Positions 53,529-63,300 of a stretch of DNA of 64,000 nt are shown piece by piece. Position 1 is the first letter of the stretch. The number at the start of each line of letters is the position of its first letter. The notes under the pieces are model-generated. The model was not told the origin of the DNA. It made no database searches and worked only from the letters and a program-made list of their open reading frames with translations. A program made the translations under genes and the position numbers. The stretch lies in the NCBI GenBank assembly GCA_009784725.1, contig WQXS01000005.1, positions 1 to 64,000 on the forward strand. The letters are read 5' to 3'. Origin of the DNA: Oscillospiraceae bacterium. Lineage in GTDB: Bacteria; Bacillota; Clostridia; Oscillospirales; Oscillospiraceae.

Positions 53529-54827
53529 TTATGCCTGCTCACTGTCCTCCCAGACAACAGCCTTGTCATCGGGAACAAATCTGAAAATAATTGCCGCACC
53601 TATAAACAATATTACGATACCTGCAATCCCAAGATGTGCATGACCCGTCCAAAGCGATATCACTCCGAATAACGAGGTTCCCATAATTGACGCAAGACGC
53701 CCGAAAATATTATAGAATCCGAAAAATTCATTGGATTTGTCTTTCGGCACTATTTTTCCGAAATATGCACGGCTGAGAGCCTGTATACCGCCCTGTGCAG
53801 TACCTACAAGCATTGCAAGACCCCAGAACATTCCGGTCAGAAATGCGATATCACGTTCAGCATTCATCGTAAGCGCAATCATGCAAATCACAACATACGT
53901 TCCGATTCCGACGTAAATCAGGGTTTTTGTGCCGAATTTATCCGCAAGCCTTCCGTAGATTATTGCACAGGGTCCCGCTACCAGCTGCGTCACAAGCAAA
54001 ACAAGCAAAAGGTCGACCTGCCCGATACCGATTGTAATCCCGTATGCTGTCGCCATGCTGATTATTGAGCTTACGCCGTCATAATACAGGAAAAACGCAA
54101 GCAGAAAAAGCATTACCGGTTTATGCTTGATAATTTCCTTTATCGTCAGCCATACTCTGACAAAGCTTTTTCGTACATACTGCGGCTCAACGGGTGTCCC
54201 GTATTTCTGATTTACATTTCGAAACATTGGAATCGTAAAGAGCAGCCACCAGACTGCCGTTATCAAAAAGGCAATACGGTATGCCGTCACCATTGACATG
54301 GATATTATTTCGAGCTCTATCAGTAAAATCGGAGCTATGCTTACAATAAAAGGCGGCACGCAACCGAGATATCCGACACCGAAAGCAAAGGTTGAAACAC
54401 GGTTCATCCGTTCGTTCGGAGATACGTCAACCAGAAATGCATTATAAACCTTGTTTGCTCCCTGATACCCTATCATTGAAATTATATACACAAAAAGAAG
54501 CAGAAACCACATTTGTTCGGGAACAAATGCAATTCCTATTGTAGCTGCAGCACCGAGTGCGACGAAAAAGTTAAAAACCAGCTTTTTCTTGCCTAGGTAT
54601 CCGGTAAGTGTTCCGATAATCGGAGCCAGTATTCCGCTGAACAGCATTGCCGCTGCCGTTGCAAATGCCCAGTATGCATTTGCGGAAACCCTGTCGCCGA
54701 GCGCCGCTTCGGCGGATGTCATGTAGTACATTCCCATAATTGTCGCCATGACCGTTATCGTATACGGCGACTCCGCAAGATCGTATAAAACCCATGCTTT
54801 TTCCTGTTTGCTCAACCACTTAAACAT
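53529..54827 (-). CDS. UMF1/Atg22-type MFS permease
   Basis: A 432-residue, 12-helix permease. 'EKAWVLYDLAESPYTITVMATI' at the N-terminus, 'YQGANKVYNAFLVDVSP' and 'GTAQGGIQALSRAYFGKIVPKDKSNEFFGFYNIFGR' are UMF1 (Atg22-like) marks. Yeast Atg22 exports amino acids from the vacuole; bacterial members are uncharacterised. It is the first gene of the apparent operon leading to VTC, DUF4956, CotH and the hybrid kinase (gap to VTC 33 nt). Confidence 0.85.
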   Translation of the reverse strand: MFKWLSKQEKAWVLYDLAESPYTITVMATIMGMYYMTSAEAALGDRVSANAYWAFATAAAMLFSGILAPIIGTLTGYLGKKKLVFNFFVALGAAATIGIAFVPEQMWFLLLFVYIISMIGYQGANKVYNAFLVDVSPNERMNRVSTFAFGVGYLGCVPPFIVSIAPILLIELEIISMSMVTAYRIAFLITAVWWLLFTIPMFRNVNQKYGTPVEPQYVRKSFVRVWLTIKEIIKHKPVMLFLLAFFLYYDGVSSIISMATAYGITIGIGQVDLLLVLLVTQLVAGPCAIIYGRLADKFGTKTLIYVGIGTYVVICMIALTMNAERDIAFLTGMFWGLAMLVGTAQGGIQALSRAYFGKIVPKDKSNEFFGFYNIFGRLASIMGTSLFGVISLWTGHAHLGIAGIVILFIGAAIIFRFVPDDKAVVWEDSEQA

Positions 54828-54917
54828 ATGCTTTTCTCATTTCTGAATATTCCGAAAATGAATATTATTTAATAATTAAAGCATATTTTACCACACTCGG
54901 ATTATATTGTAAATTTT

Positions 54918-54955
54918 AAAGGTGAAGCAGGGGGACAGGTACAGTGTTTCACCTT
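54918..54955. repeat. Half copy of the GGGGACAGGTACAGTG palindrome
   Basis: AAAGGTGAA...GCAGGGGGACAGGTACAGTG...TTCACCTT. It carries one arm of the hairpin at 43138-43221 (one mismatch) and closes on itself by GGTGAA/TTCACC. Confidence 0.75.
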
Positions 54956-54958
54956 GTT

Positions 54959-55936
54959 TCATACTTTGATGTGCTTTAGAACCGAAGTCATCAGGGTCTC
55001 GTAGTTTGTCGGTTTGATTATATAATCGCAGCCGCCTGCTTCCTTTGCTTTCATAACGTACTCTCTTGTTGAGTTGCCGCTCAGGAAAATAATCGGTACT
55101 TCGGCGTATTCGGAAATTTTGCGTATTTCCTTTGCAACATCGTAACCTTTCATGTCCGGCATATCAATATCAAGGATAATAAGATTGACCTTTTGTGACC
55201 TGAGAAACTTCAGGGCTGTTTTCCCGTTTGTAATACGGAATATCTTAAAGTGATTTTTCAAAACATTGCTTATAAACGAGAGGCTCTCGGGCATATCATC
55301 CACGGCAAGTACTTTTACTGAGTGATTGCTTCCTGCATGCTGCTGAAGAATCTTGACATGCTTTTTCTTAAAATCGCTTGCTGTTATTCTTGCAACATCG
55401 TATTCCTTGGTGACAATCGAGCTTAGCAGTTTGTCAAATACAAAAAGCGTTTCATCGTCGAACACATTCATAGCCGAGATAATGTTATGCGCTTCGGTAT
55501 AGTCGCCTTCGTCAAGGAGAGTTATAAATGATGTCAGTGTATGTGCAATATCCGTAAAGTCCTCAACATTTTTAATATGTACGATTTCATCACCGTAATA
55601 CTGAGCACGCTGCAGCTTTATCGAAAGTGTCATCAGGTTTGCAATAAACGACGCTATAAGCTCGGTCGGATATCCGGTCCGCTCTATTCTGCGAATTATT
55701 AATTTCATATCCGTCTCGAGAAGCTTTGCATGAATATCTGTTATCAGCGGAAGTGCCGTCTCAAGAATCTCGGCAAGGGTCTTATATTCCATGAGCCTGA
55801 TATTTTCCGAAAGCTCCTCTGCAAGAAACGGCAATGCGTCAATAAACCTGTTAATTGCTTCATGAACTTCTTCAAAAGGCGCTTCGGGAGGAATTATCAG
55901 CTCTGTCACGCTCATATAATAATATTGCTTATCCAT
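54959..55936 (-). CDS. Response regulator with unknown helical N-terminal domain
   Basis: A 325-residue protein. Residues 1-195 are helical and match no family I know ('IPPEAPFEEVHEAINRFIDALPFLAEEL'). Residues 205-325 are a receiver: 'VKVLAVDDMPESLSFI', phospho-acceptor near 255 in 'LIILDIDMPDMKGYDVAKEI', 'IFLSGNSTREYVMKAKEAG', 'DYIIKPTNYE'. No DNA-binding domain. The ATG at 55936 has GGAG seven bases upstream and overlaps the end of the CHASE kinase gene by eight bases; a longer frame to 56089 is only overlap. Confidence 0.85.
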   Translation of the reverse strand: MDKQYYYMSVTELIIPPEAPFEEVHEAINRFIDALPFLAEELSENIRLMEYKTLAEILETALPLITDIHAKLLETDMKLIIRRIERTGYPTELIASFIANLMTLSIKLQRAQYYGDEIVHIKNVEDFTDIAHTLTSFITLLDEGDYTEAHNIISAMNVFDDETLFVFDKLLSSIVTKEYDVARITASDFKKKHVKILQQHAGSNHSVKVLAVDDMPESLSFISNVLKNHFKIFRITNGKTALKFLRSQKVNLIILDIDMPDMKGYDVAKEIRKISEYAEVPIIFLSGNSTREYVMKAKEAGGCDYIIKPTNYETLMTSVLKHIKV

Positions 55937-58568
55937 CTGTTTTCTCCATTTCTTCCAGACATGCAACCGCACTTTCATAATCACATGTTTCCAGTGAAAA
56001 TACGATTTGCTTGAGCAGCTCATCCATTTCGGGGTCATATGAGTAATTAATGTACGGAGCAAGCAGCTCCAACGCAAGTAAGCTGTCATAATTTTCAGTG
56101 GCGGTTTTAGCTTCGGGTATAACTTTCATAAGCATTGATTTATCCGAGGTTTTAGCAACTTCATCCGGGTTTTGCAATAAAACGTTATTTAAATTTTTTG
56201 ATAATTTAACCAGACTGTCATAAAACTCCGGGTAGATTTTACTCATGGATGATATCTCAACATTTATTGCGGCACTTTCCAGCTGTGCGGCATCTAAACT
56301 GAGTGCTGATGCCCCGATGTTTTTCAGAACACTCTTTAAACCGTGTATTTCTATGATAAACGCATCAACATCATCGATAATCGATGTTCTTATTTTATTG
56401 ATTCTGCCGGGCAGCAGCTGTGCTGTGATTTTTACGGTATTGATATATATTTCTTCCATTGCGCCGAATGCTTCAATTGCTGAGTCGGTATCAAGGCCGC
56501 AGTTTTCTTTCAGCTGTAAAATAAGAGGGTCTGTATCGGGCTGCTTTTTAACGATATATTTTTTGATTATATTCTCAAGCTCGATTATATCAATCGGCTT
56601 TGGCAGAAAATCATTAAATCCGCTTTCGAGATACATGGTTTCCGAACCGGCAACAGCATTTGCCGTCAGCACCACTACAGGGTTTATATAACCTTCGGCC
56701 CGCAGGATTTTTACCGTTTCAACACCGTCCATTTCAGGCATCATGTAGTCCATAAAAATAATGTCGTATATATTACCTGAGCGAATCTTTTCGATAGCTT
56801 CACGCCCTCTTGTCACTGTTTCTGTTTTTACGCCGTAGCGCTCTATCAGTCCTACCGAAACGAATAAATTTTCTGCCACATCATCAACAATCAGAACACT
56901 TCCGTGAGACATATATTCGCGTGTCTGTTTTTTCTCACTGCTGCAGGTTGTTGCTTTAAAGTTATTTAACTTCGCTGCAAGCTCTTTGCCGATTTGACCG
57001 GCTCCCTGTTGCACTTGAGGAATACATACCGTAAAGGTTGTGCCGATGCCCGGTTCGCTTTGCGCATCAATACTGCCGCCCATCAGTTCGACAAGTTTTT
57101 TTGTGATACTCATACCGAGCCCGGTTCCCTGGACTTTAAGATTTTCCTTCCGGTTAAACTTTGAATATTCATCATAAAGCATTGAGAGCTGTTCTTTGGT
57201 CAGACCCTGACCCGTATCTTTTATGGTGAAAATAAGAGTAACATTGTCCTCTTTTTGCTCCGAATCAACTGCCAGCGTTACATTACCCTCATTGGTGTAT
57301 TTTATTGCGTTGGAAAGGATATTACTCAGTATCTGTTTAATACGCCGGTCATCGCCGTACAGAACCGACGGCAGGGTTTCGGCGGCTTTAACATTAAACT
57401 CCAGGGGTTTGTCTCCGATAAGCGCAGAGTTTAAACGCGCCGCATCATAAATCAATCCCGATAAATCATAGTCAACCGGTATAAGCTCAAACTTGCCTGT
57501 TTCAACCTTGGACATGTCCAGAAGGTCGTTTATTATTCCAAGCATCATCTTGCTCGAGTTGTTGATTTTGCTAAACGCATCATATGCATCCGCAGGATAG
57601 GTGTTTTTATCCAATTCAATATCGGATATACCGATAATCACATTCATCGGTGTCCGTATTTCATGACTCACCTGAGCAAAAAACTTGCTTTTTACTTCAG
57701 CCGCTTCTCTGAATCTTGCAGCACGATGCACTGCGGCATTTCGGGTTTGCATGATAAAGGCAATAAAAAGGCTTATAGACAATGCGCCTAAAAAAGATAT
57801 CCATGTTTCGGGATACTCATACCATGAAGTTGGCATGTAAATACGGAAATACCATTCTGCATTATGCATTCTGATAACCTTCTCCAGGTATGTGGTGTTT
57901 GATTCATGCAGGTCACCATTACTGGCAATTACCTGTTCTTCCAATGTATCAGGATTTATTCTCCAAATTTCATATGAAATCCCTTGATTATCCAGTGTGG
58001 ACAGTCCTGTGCCCTCTAGTGCTTCGGGGAATCTTAGCGAAACGGAGACCAATCCCCAGAAAACTCTTTCTCCTGTTTCGGAGTCAGAATATACCGGGTA
58101 TCTTCCGGTCAGTCCCATAATGCCCTGACGCAGCATAAACGGGCCTGCCATAACAAGCTCGCCTGTGTCTCTTGCAAGTATTGCTTCTTTGTTGCCTGCA
58201 TGTCCGACTTCATTAAAGAAATCCAGACCTATAACAGATTCGTTACCTTCCAAAGGATAAACATCGGTAACGACTCCGTCCGGTGCCAGAAGGAAATTTG
58301 CAAGAGTCGGTATATCGTTAGCAAGCACAGCTGCTGTTTCTTGAAAATTATCTACCGTACCGTCATATCTGATAATAAGTGCAGTGAGGGCTTGAGTTTT
58401 ATTGAGTTGTTTGGAAATTACATCGTTTAGTCTGTTGCTTTGTTCAAGAATCAGTTTTTCCAACTGGTCTTTATCTGCGTTGTATCTGTTTTGAATAGTA
58501 AAAAAACCGATAAGCCCGCAGATTAAAAACGTAACCAAAAATGCAATTATAGTTCTGATTTTCCACAT
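55929..58568 (-). CDS. CHASE-domain hybrid histidine kinase with receiver and Hpt domains
   Basis: An 879-residue membrane kinase. Helices at 5-25 and about 262-280 flank an extracellular CHASE-like sensor ('IPTLANFLLAPDGVVTDVYP', 'GLDFFNE', 'FMLRQGIMGLTGRYPVY'). Inside: H-box 'FFAQVSHEIRTPMNVIIG' (His near 302), N-box 'ILSNAIKYTNEG', 'TGLGMSITKKLVELMGG', receiver 'DIIFMDYMMPEMDG' (Asp near 605) and a C-terminal Hpt domain with 'IEIHGLKSVLKNIGA' (His near 741). It thus carries a full phosphorelay and can pass phosphate to the overlapping response regulator. A Pho-box-like repeat lies 112-150 bp upstream. Confidence 0.9.
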   Translation of the reverse strand: MWKIRTIIAFLVTFLICGLIGFFTIQNRYNADKDQLEKLILEQSNRLNDVISKQLNKTQALTALIIRYDGTVDNFQETAAVLANDIPTLANFLLAPDGVVTDVYPLEGNESVIGLDFFNEVGHAGNKEAILARDTGELVMAGPFMLRQGIMGLTGRYPVYSDSETGERVFWGLVSVSLRFPEALEGTGLSTLDNQGISYEIWRINPDTLEEQVIASNGDLHESNTTYLEKVIRMHNAEWYFRIYMPTSWYEYPETWISFLGALSISLFIAFIMQTRNAAVHRAARFREAAEVKSKFFAQVSHEIRTPMNVIIGISDIELDKNTYPADAYDAFSKINNSSKMMLGIINDLLDMSKVETGKFELIPVDYDLSGLIYDAARLNSALIGDKPLEFNVKAAETLPSVLYGDDRRIKQILSNILSNAIKYTNEGNVTLAVDSEQKEDNVTLIFTIKDTGQGLTKEQLSMLYDEYSKFNRKENLKVQGTGLGMSITKKLVELMGGSIDAQSEPGIGTTFTVCIPQVQQGAGQIGKELAAKLNNFKATTCSSEKKQTREYMSHGSVLIVDDVAENLFVSVGLIERYGVKTETVTRGREAIEKIRSGNIYDIIFMDYMMPEMDGVETVKILRAEGYINPVVVLTANAVAGSETMYLESGFNDFLPKPIDIIELENIIKKYIVKKQPDTDPLILQLKENCGLDTDSAIEAFGAMEEIYINTVKITAQLLPGRINKIRTSIIDDVDAFIIEIHGLKSVLKNIGASALSLDAAQLESAAINVEISSMSKIYPEFYDSLVKLSKNLNNVLLQNPDEVAKTSDKSMLMKVIPEAKTATENYDSLLALELLAPYINYSYDPEMDELLKQIVFSLETCDYESAVACLEEMEKTDG

Positions 58569-58679
58569 AATTTCACTCGATTCAGATGCCTTGGAGCATC
58601 AGTTGCATGACGCAGCAATAGCTTTGATGTAATTATTTGCTTTAATGTAAATGTTCAAGTAATCTACACTAGCACAGCT

Positions 58680-58718
58680 CTAACACCATATTAACACCAT
58701 ATTAACACCATATTAGCA
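58680..58718 (+). promoter_or_regulatory. Four-repeat Pho-box-like site upstream of the CHASE kinase
   Basis: CTAACA-CCATA-TTAACA-CCATA-TTAACA-CCATA-TTAGCA: four hexamers at an exact 11-bp period, with even the spacers conserved. This is the TT(A/T)ACA-N5 layout of Bacillus PhoP sites and resembles the site before pstS. An AAATATGGTGTT nearby (58740-58751) is an inverted copy of the unit. The only downstream start is the kinase gene on the minus strand. Confidence 0.6.
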
Positions 58719-58791
58719 GCAAAATAAAATATTTTTGCAAATATGGTGTTTTTAGGGTGTTTTTGTATGTCTTGCGTGGCACAACACATTA

Positions 58792-58814
58792 CACAAGGGG
58801 ACGGTTCTCTTGTG
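58792..58814. repeat. Single-arm GGGGACGGTTCT element
   Basis: CACAAGGGGACGGTTCTCTTGTG: one arm of the dispersed palindrome, closed on itself by CACAAG/CTTGTG. It directly abuts the 3' end of the ATPase gene at 58818. Confidence 0.8.
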
Positions 58815-58817
58815 CTC

Positions 58818-60161
58818 TTACAAGAACATAGTCATGTAGAGCGGTAAGTGAATAACAGCATTTTTTACCATAACGTCTTTTGTATATAAGATATACGCTT
58901 CGCCTAATGCACTGCCGAATTTGTTTCTGAACTTATCAAGAGATGAATGTTCTTTGTAGGCAGAGGATTTAACTTCTACGGGGCAGATTTTACCGTTTAT
59001 GTCTATTAAAAAGTCAATCTCCATAGTATTTACCCTGTTTAGAGAGTCAGCTCTCGAATAGAAGAACAACTTGTGACCGCCCGAACGCAGCATTTGTGAT
59101 GCAATGTTCTCCATGAGCATACCTTCATTTACTCTTAGTTTGTCCTGCAGAATCGCCTGATATAAGGTGTTTTGTGTATATTTTTTATTGGTAAATGCAT
59201 GAGTTATGAGCAAGCCTGTGTCTGCCATATATAATTTATGTGTTGAATGATCAAAGCTGAGTGCCAACCCTTGTCCGGGGTCTGTTGTATTAAAGCACGG
59301 GTTTGCAATCATTCCATCAGAAAGCCACATAAATGCATTTTCATAATCCCGCAACCGTGCATTCTTAACAACTGACGAAAGCTTGTATTTCTTTTCTTTT
59401 TTTGATAGTTGCCCGGGAAGCCCGTCGAAAATTGCTGTAACCTTGCCTTTATAACCGGCAGCATATTTTGTTATATCACTGCGGTATAATTTCAAAATGT
59501 CTCTTTTTTCATAATCGGCAGCTTCAAAATCAGAGCCTTTAATATACGCAAGAACTGCTTGCGGCATACCGCCGACCAGCATATATTGCCTGAACATGTT
59601 CATGACTTTTCTGTGCATTGCTTGTCCCATTGGTGTTCTTTGCTCATAACACAAACGCATATAATCTATGGCATTATCGTCACCTATAGCCCACAGAAAT
59701 TCTTCAAAATCAAGCGGATGCATTTCCAGCTCCCGCTCCTCGGAAGGTAAAACTATTCCTTTTACATTTTCTTTGATTGAAATAAGTGAACCGGTTTCTA
59801 TGTAATCGTATCTGCTGTCTGCAACAAGCTGCTTAATCATTTGTCGTGCAAGCGGATACAGTTGCACTTCGTCAAAAATAATCAAGCTCTCTCTTGTATA
59901 AAGCTCGACACCATAGTGTCTTGAAAGCTTCGTAAAAAACACATCCAAATGAGTCCGGTCATGCTCAAAAGTATCGGCAATCAGCGGAGACAGATTCGCA
60001 AAATTTACGACAATAACACTTTTATATTCGTTTTTACCAAACAGCTCACATATAAAACTTTTTCCAACCCGTCTTGCTCCATTGACAAGCATAGCCCGGT
60101 TTCCGGCACATTTATTCTTCCAGTCTAAAAGCTCACTGTATATTTTCCGTTTGAGTTCCAT
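58818..60161 (-). CDS. AAA_14/DUF4143-type ATPase with nuclease-fold tail
   Basis: A 447-residue cytoplasmic protein. Walker A 'LVNGARRVGKSFICELFG' near 25-42, Walker B 'SLIIFDEVQLYPLARQMIK', sensor 'YIETGSLIS'. The C-terminal DUF4143-like part has 'MEIDFLIDINGKICPVEVKSSAY', the D...ExK layout of PD-(D/E)XK folds. The ATG at 60161 has GGAGG ten bases upstream. Such ATPases are abundant in gut anaerobes with unclear function. It is bracketed by repeats: a palindrome arm at its 3' end, 32-bp repeats plus another arm at its 5' side. Confidence 0.85.
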   Translation of the reverse strand: MELKRKIYSELLDWKNKCAGNRAMLVNGARRVGKSFICELFGKNEYKSVIVVNFANLSPLIADTFEHDRTHLDVFFTKLSRHYGVELYTRESLIIFDEVQLYPLARQMIKQLVADSRYDYIETGSLISIKENVKGIVLPSEERELEMHPLDFEEFLWAIGDDNAIDYMRLCYEQRTPMGQAMHRKVMNMFRQYMLVGGMPQAVLAYIKGSDFEAADYEKRDILKLYRSDITKYAAGYKGKVTAIFDGLPGQLSKKEKKYKLSSVVKNARLRDYENAFMWLSDGMIANPCFNTTDPGQGLALSFDHSTHKLYMADTGLLITHAFTNKKYTQNTLYQAILQDKLRVNEGMLMENIASQMLRSGGHKLFFYSRADSLNRVNTMEIDFLIDINGKICPVEVKSSAYKEHSSLDKFRNKFGSALGEAYILYTKDVMVKNAVIHLPLYMTMFL

Positions 60162-60234
60162 CGGCTTATTACCTCCATTTAATGAAAGCATACATCATAA
60201 AACAAGATAATTCAAGCCTTTTTTGCAGATGTTT

Positions 60235-60314
60235 CACAAAATGACACATGATTATTGCCATTTTCGCACAAAATGACACATGATTATTACCATTTTCGCA
60301 CAAAATGACACATG
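60235..60314. repeat. 32-bp tandem repeat, 2.5 copies
   Basis: CACAAAATGACACATG occurs at 60235, 60267 and 60299, separated by ATTATT(G/A)CCATTTTCG, an exact 32-bp period with one change. No spacers vary, so it is not a CRISPR. It could be the end of a lost mobile element, since multiple terminal repeats are known in some insertion sequence families. Confidence 0.8.
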
Positions 60315-60347
60315 AACACAGGGGACTGAACACAGGGGGACGGTGCT
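60315..60347. repeat. Truncated GGGGACGG element with tandem GAACACAGGGG
   Basis: GAACACAGGGGACT is repeated as GAACACAGGGGGACGGTGCTCT, directly joined to the third 32-bp repeat and ending at the stop of the giant surface protein gene. It is one arm of the dispersed palindrome with no partner arm. Confidence 0.65.
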
Positions 60348-63300
60348 CTATATAACCATCAGGGCGATGGTGGCGAAGCCGAGCCAGCAGGTGAATTCGA
60401 CCAGGCGTTTTGCCCAGCCGTCACGGACGGGGATGCCTTCGCGGCCGAAGAGGCTTGGGATTTCGGCAAGTGCGTATGGGATAGCTACAATAATCATCGC
60501 TGCGCTGGCGCCTCTGTAGTCTGAATTTGATGCCACAAATGCTGCAAGCCCAATACTTATCAGCATCAGTACAAAACCAAGCTGCGGCGACGATGTGCCG
60601 GGATAATATCTGTACAGAAACTCGGAGTTCGGGAAACGGTCTTTAAAAAACGACAACATCCAAGGTGTAATGTCGAAAGCCAAAAGGAACACCACCATTG
60701 TACCGAACCCAAAGAACGGTGAAGCAACAACCATAAACATTCCTGCATAGAGAAGCATCGCCATCCACTGGAAAGCTGCGATCTGTTCGCCCGGAGCCTC
60801 CGGACGGACGGCTTTGTTACGTACGGGGAAAGCATAATCCGCCAAATCTTCAAGCAACATACGAGCCCAATAAGCTGCAATTGCGATAATTCTGACCTGA
60901 CTGATTTGCTCGCTGCCAAAGAACTCCAAACCGGATAAACCATTGATTGATTTTAAAACTGTTGATGTCGCCATAATAATATAAATCGTCGGCATAATAT
61001 AATCGGCAAATCTGTCAAACATAAACCGATTTTTATTGTCATTTGCCGGGTTGTACTTGCGCCGCAGCGGTCTTGTCCCGCCGAGAATCAGTGTAGTCGC
61101 AAACAGCGTAAACATTCCGACTAATGTCCGTATTTCGTCTACCCCTGCCGCATTGCCGTTTACGATTGCAAGTATTGCAATTGTCGCCCATGCCAGGAAT
61201 CCTGCACCTGAATCGAGAATACCCAATGCTACGATTGCAAGCACGAGCATAAACTCCGGAGGCATGGCGTTATAACCCATCTGAATTGAGCTGTATACAC
61301 CCAAAGCAATGCCAAGCAGCCAGAGGATAAACCCGCTCGAGCCGAACATTGCTCTTGCCCATGAACCGTCGCTTGCGAATCGGTTTAGAATAAACGATGT
61401 CTTTACAGTTCTTTCCTGTAATCTTACACTAAATTTGTCACTCGTTTTCCTAAAGAGCGATATCTTCCATAAACCGTATTTATCGCCCCATTTTGCTTCC
61501 GGTTCTTTTGATTCCAAAATTTCATCTTCCCAATAAGTTTTGGCAATCGAACTGCGGGTGCGTTTCTTTGATACTCCCGCAATTGCGGCGATACCGCCAA
61601 GCAGACCAAATGTCACTGCAACCTGTGCCACTGTTTCCGGGTCCCCTTTGGCATCGTACAGCGGTACTCCTGCCATGAGTGAGCGTGCTATTCTCGGGTC
61701 GCCGGGGTCAATAGGTTCAAATAACTGTGCAGGCTCTGTAAACGCTGTTATTATCCCCTCGTCATTAAGCTGGAACGGCGCAACCGCTTGTACAATCTGC
61801 CCGTCGGGACATATACCTTCTGCTATTACAACATGGTTTCCGCTTTCCAGATTATCGGGGAAAGGTGCTGTTTTACTGATAGTACCTGCATCACAAGTCT
61901 CTTTAGTGCCGACTTCCCGAGGTGTTGAATGAATTGTAACTGTGAGTTCTGACAGAGGCATAAGACCCGTGGCTTCAACCGAAATCGTTTTCCCGACAAC
62001 CGAAGTTCCAACTTCAATGTCAAGACTCATATTCACAACAGGACCGGGAGCAAAATTTAAAATTCGTGACAACACAGACCCGGTATTTGCTGCTGTCTCC
62101 GTAGGAGACGTTGGAGCTGTTGGAGGTGTCGGAGACGAATCCGGTGTTGGTATCGGAGTCGGCAGCGCCTCTGTCGGAGGCACGGGTGTAGAAATTGGTA
62201 CAGGAGTCGGTAGCGCCTCTGTTGGAGGTGCGGGGGTTGCTACCGGTGCTGGTGTCGGCAGCACCTCTGTCGGCGGCACGGGTGTAGGCATAGAAGGAGG
62301 CGGAGGCATCGGCTCCGGAGTCACTGCCGGCGGTGGAGGTGGTGGCTGCTGCGCCGGCGGGTCGGTTACCGGCGGGTTTGTTGCCGGCGGGTCGGTTACC
62401 GGCGGGTCTGTTACCGGTGGGTCGGTCGGTGCCGCCGTGTGGCTGAACACCGGTGTGAATGTAATTATACCGTTTTCTGCATGAGCAGAATTAATTGCAT
62501 ATGTTGCAGTTCCCATTTGCGGAGTCGGGCTGATACCGTTTGCGGGAATAATACCCATGCCATTTCCAAGTGTCAGTGAGTTGAGGTCGGCTGTTTTTGC
62601 AATTACATAGTGAATGGTTATATCTCCGCTTGCTGCATATTCTGTGTCAAGTCCCATTGAACCGAAATTTACATCATCTCCGAACACAGCTCCCGTAAAC
62701 GGCGACGAAACTATTCTAATCGTAAACGGCACAGCATCTGTTGCTGCCGAAGATAACGAACCTGCATAGTCACCGCCTGCGGCAGCTGTTACCCTGACTC
62801 TCAGCTCTCTACCCGCATCAGCACCCTGCACTTCGTATATAGCGCCTGTTGCTCCGCTGATTGGCGCAAATGTTCCGCCTACATCACGCTCCCACTGATA
62901 CGTAAGCTCTGCCTGCGCCTCGGGCGGTGTAATTCCCGTCACAACTGCCGTAAGCTCCGTACCGATTCGCAAGACACCGCTAACGGTCACCGTCGGTGTA
63001 CCTGTAATCGGGATGCGGGTTATATTGAAATTGGCAGTTGCAGATGCCGACAGATAGTTTACTGTTTCTGCTGAAGTACCCCGAACTGTATAATTCCCTA
63101 TTGCACCGGGTTCGGTTGCTGTGTATGTGCTGTCATCCGCACCTTGCACTTTGTATTGATACGTCACTGTACCGCCGCTTGTATTCGTAACAACCTGCGG
63201 ATTTGGTGCATTTCCGAGAACCACATCGGCACAGCTTATGGTAAGTGTATTTGTTGCTCTTGCGATATCTAAAGGATTTGTAGTGGCTGTATGAGTATTA

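Noticed and set aside
55937..56089. N-terminal extension of the response regulator
   Set aside because: It lies fully inside the CHASE kinase gene and reads as basic, Trp-rich non-family sequence; a proper ribosome site serves the ATG at 55936.
60235..60314. CRISPR-like array of 32-bp units
   Set aside because: Only 2.5 copies, the whole 32-bp period is constant so there are no variable spacers, and no cas genes are nearby.
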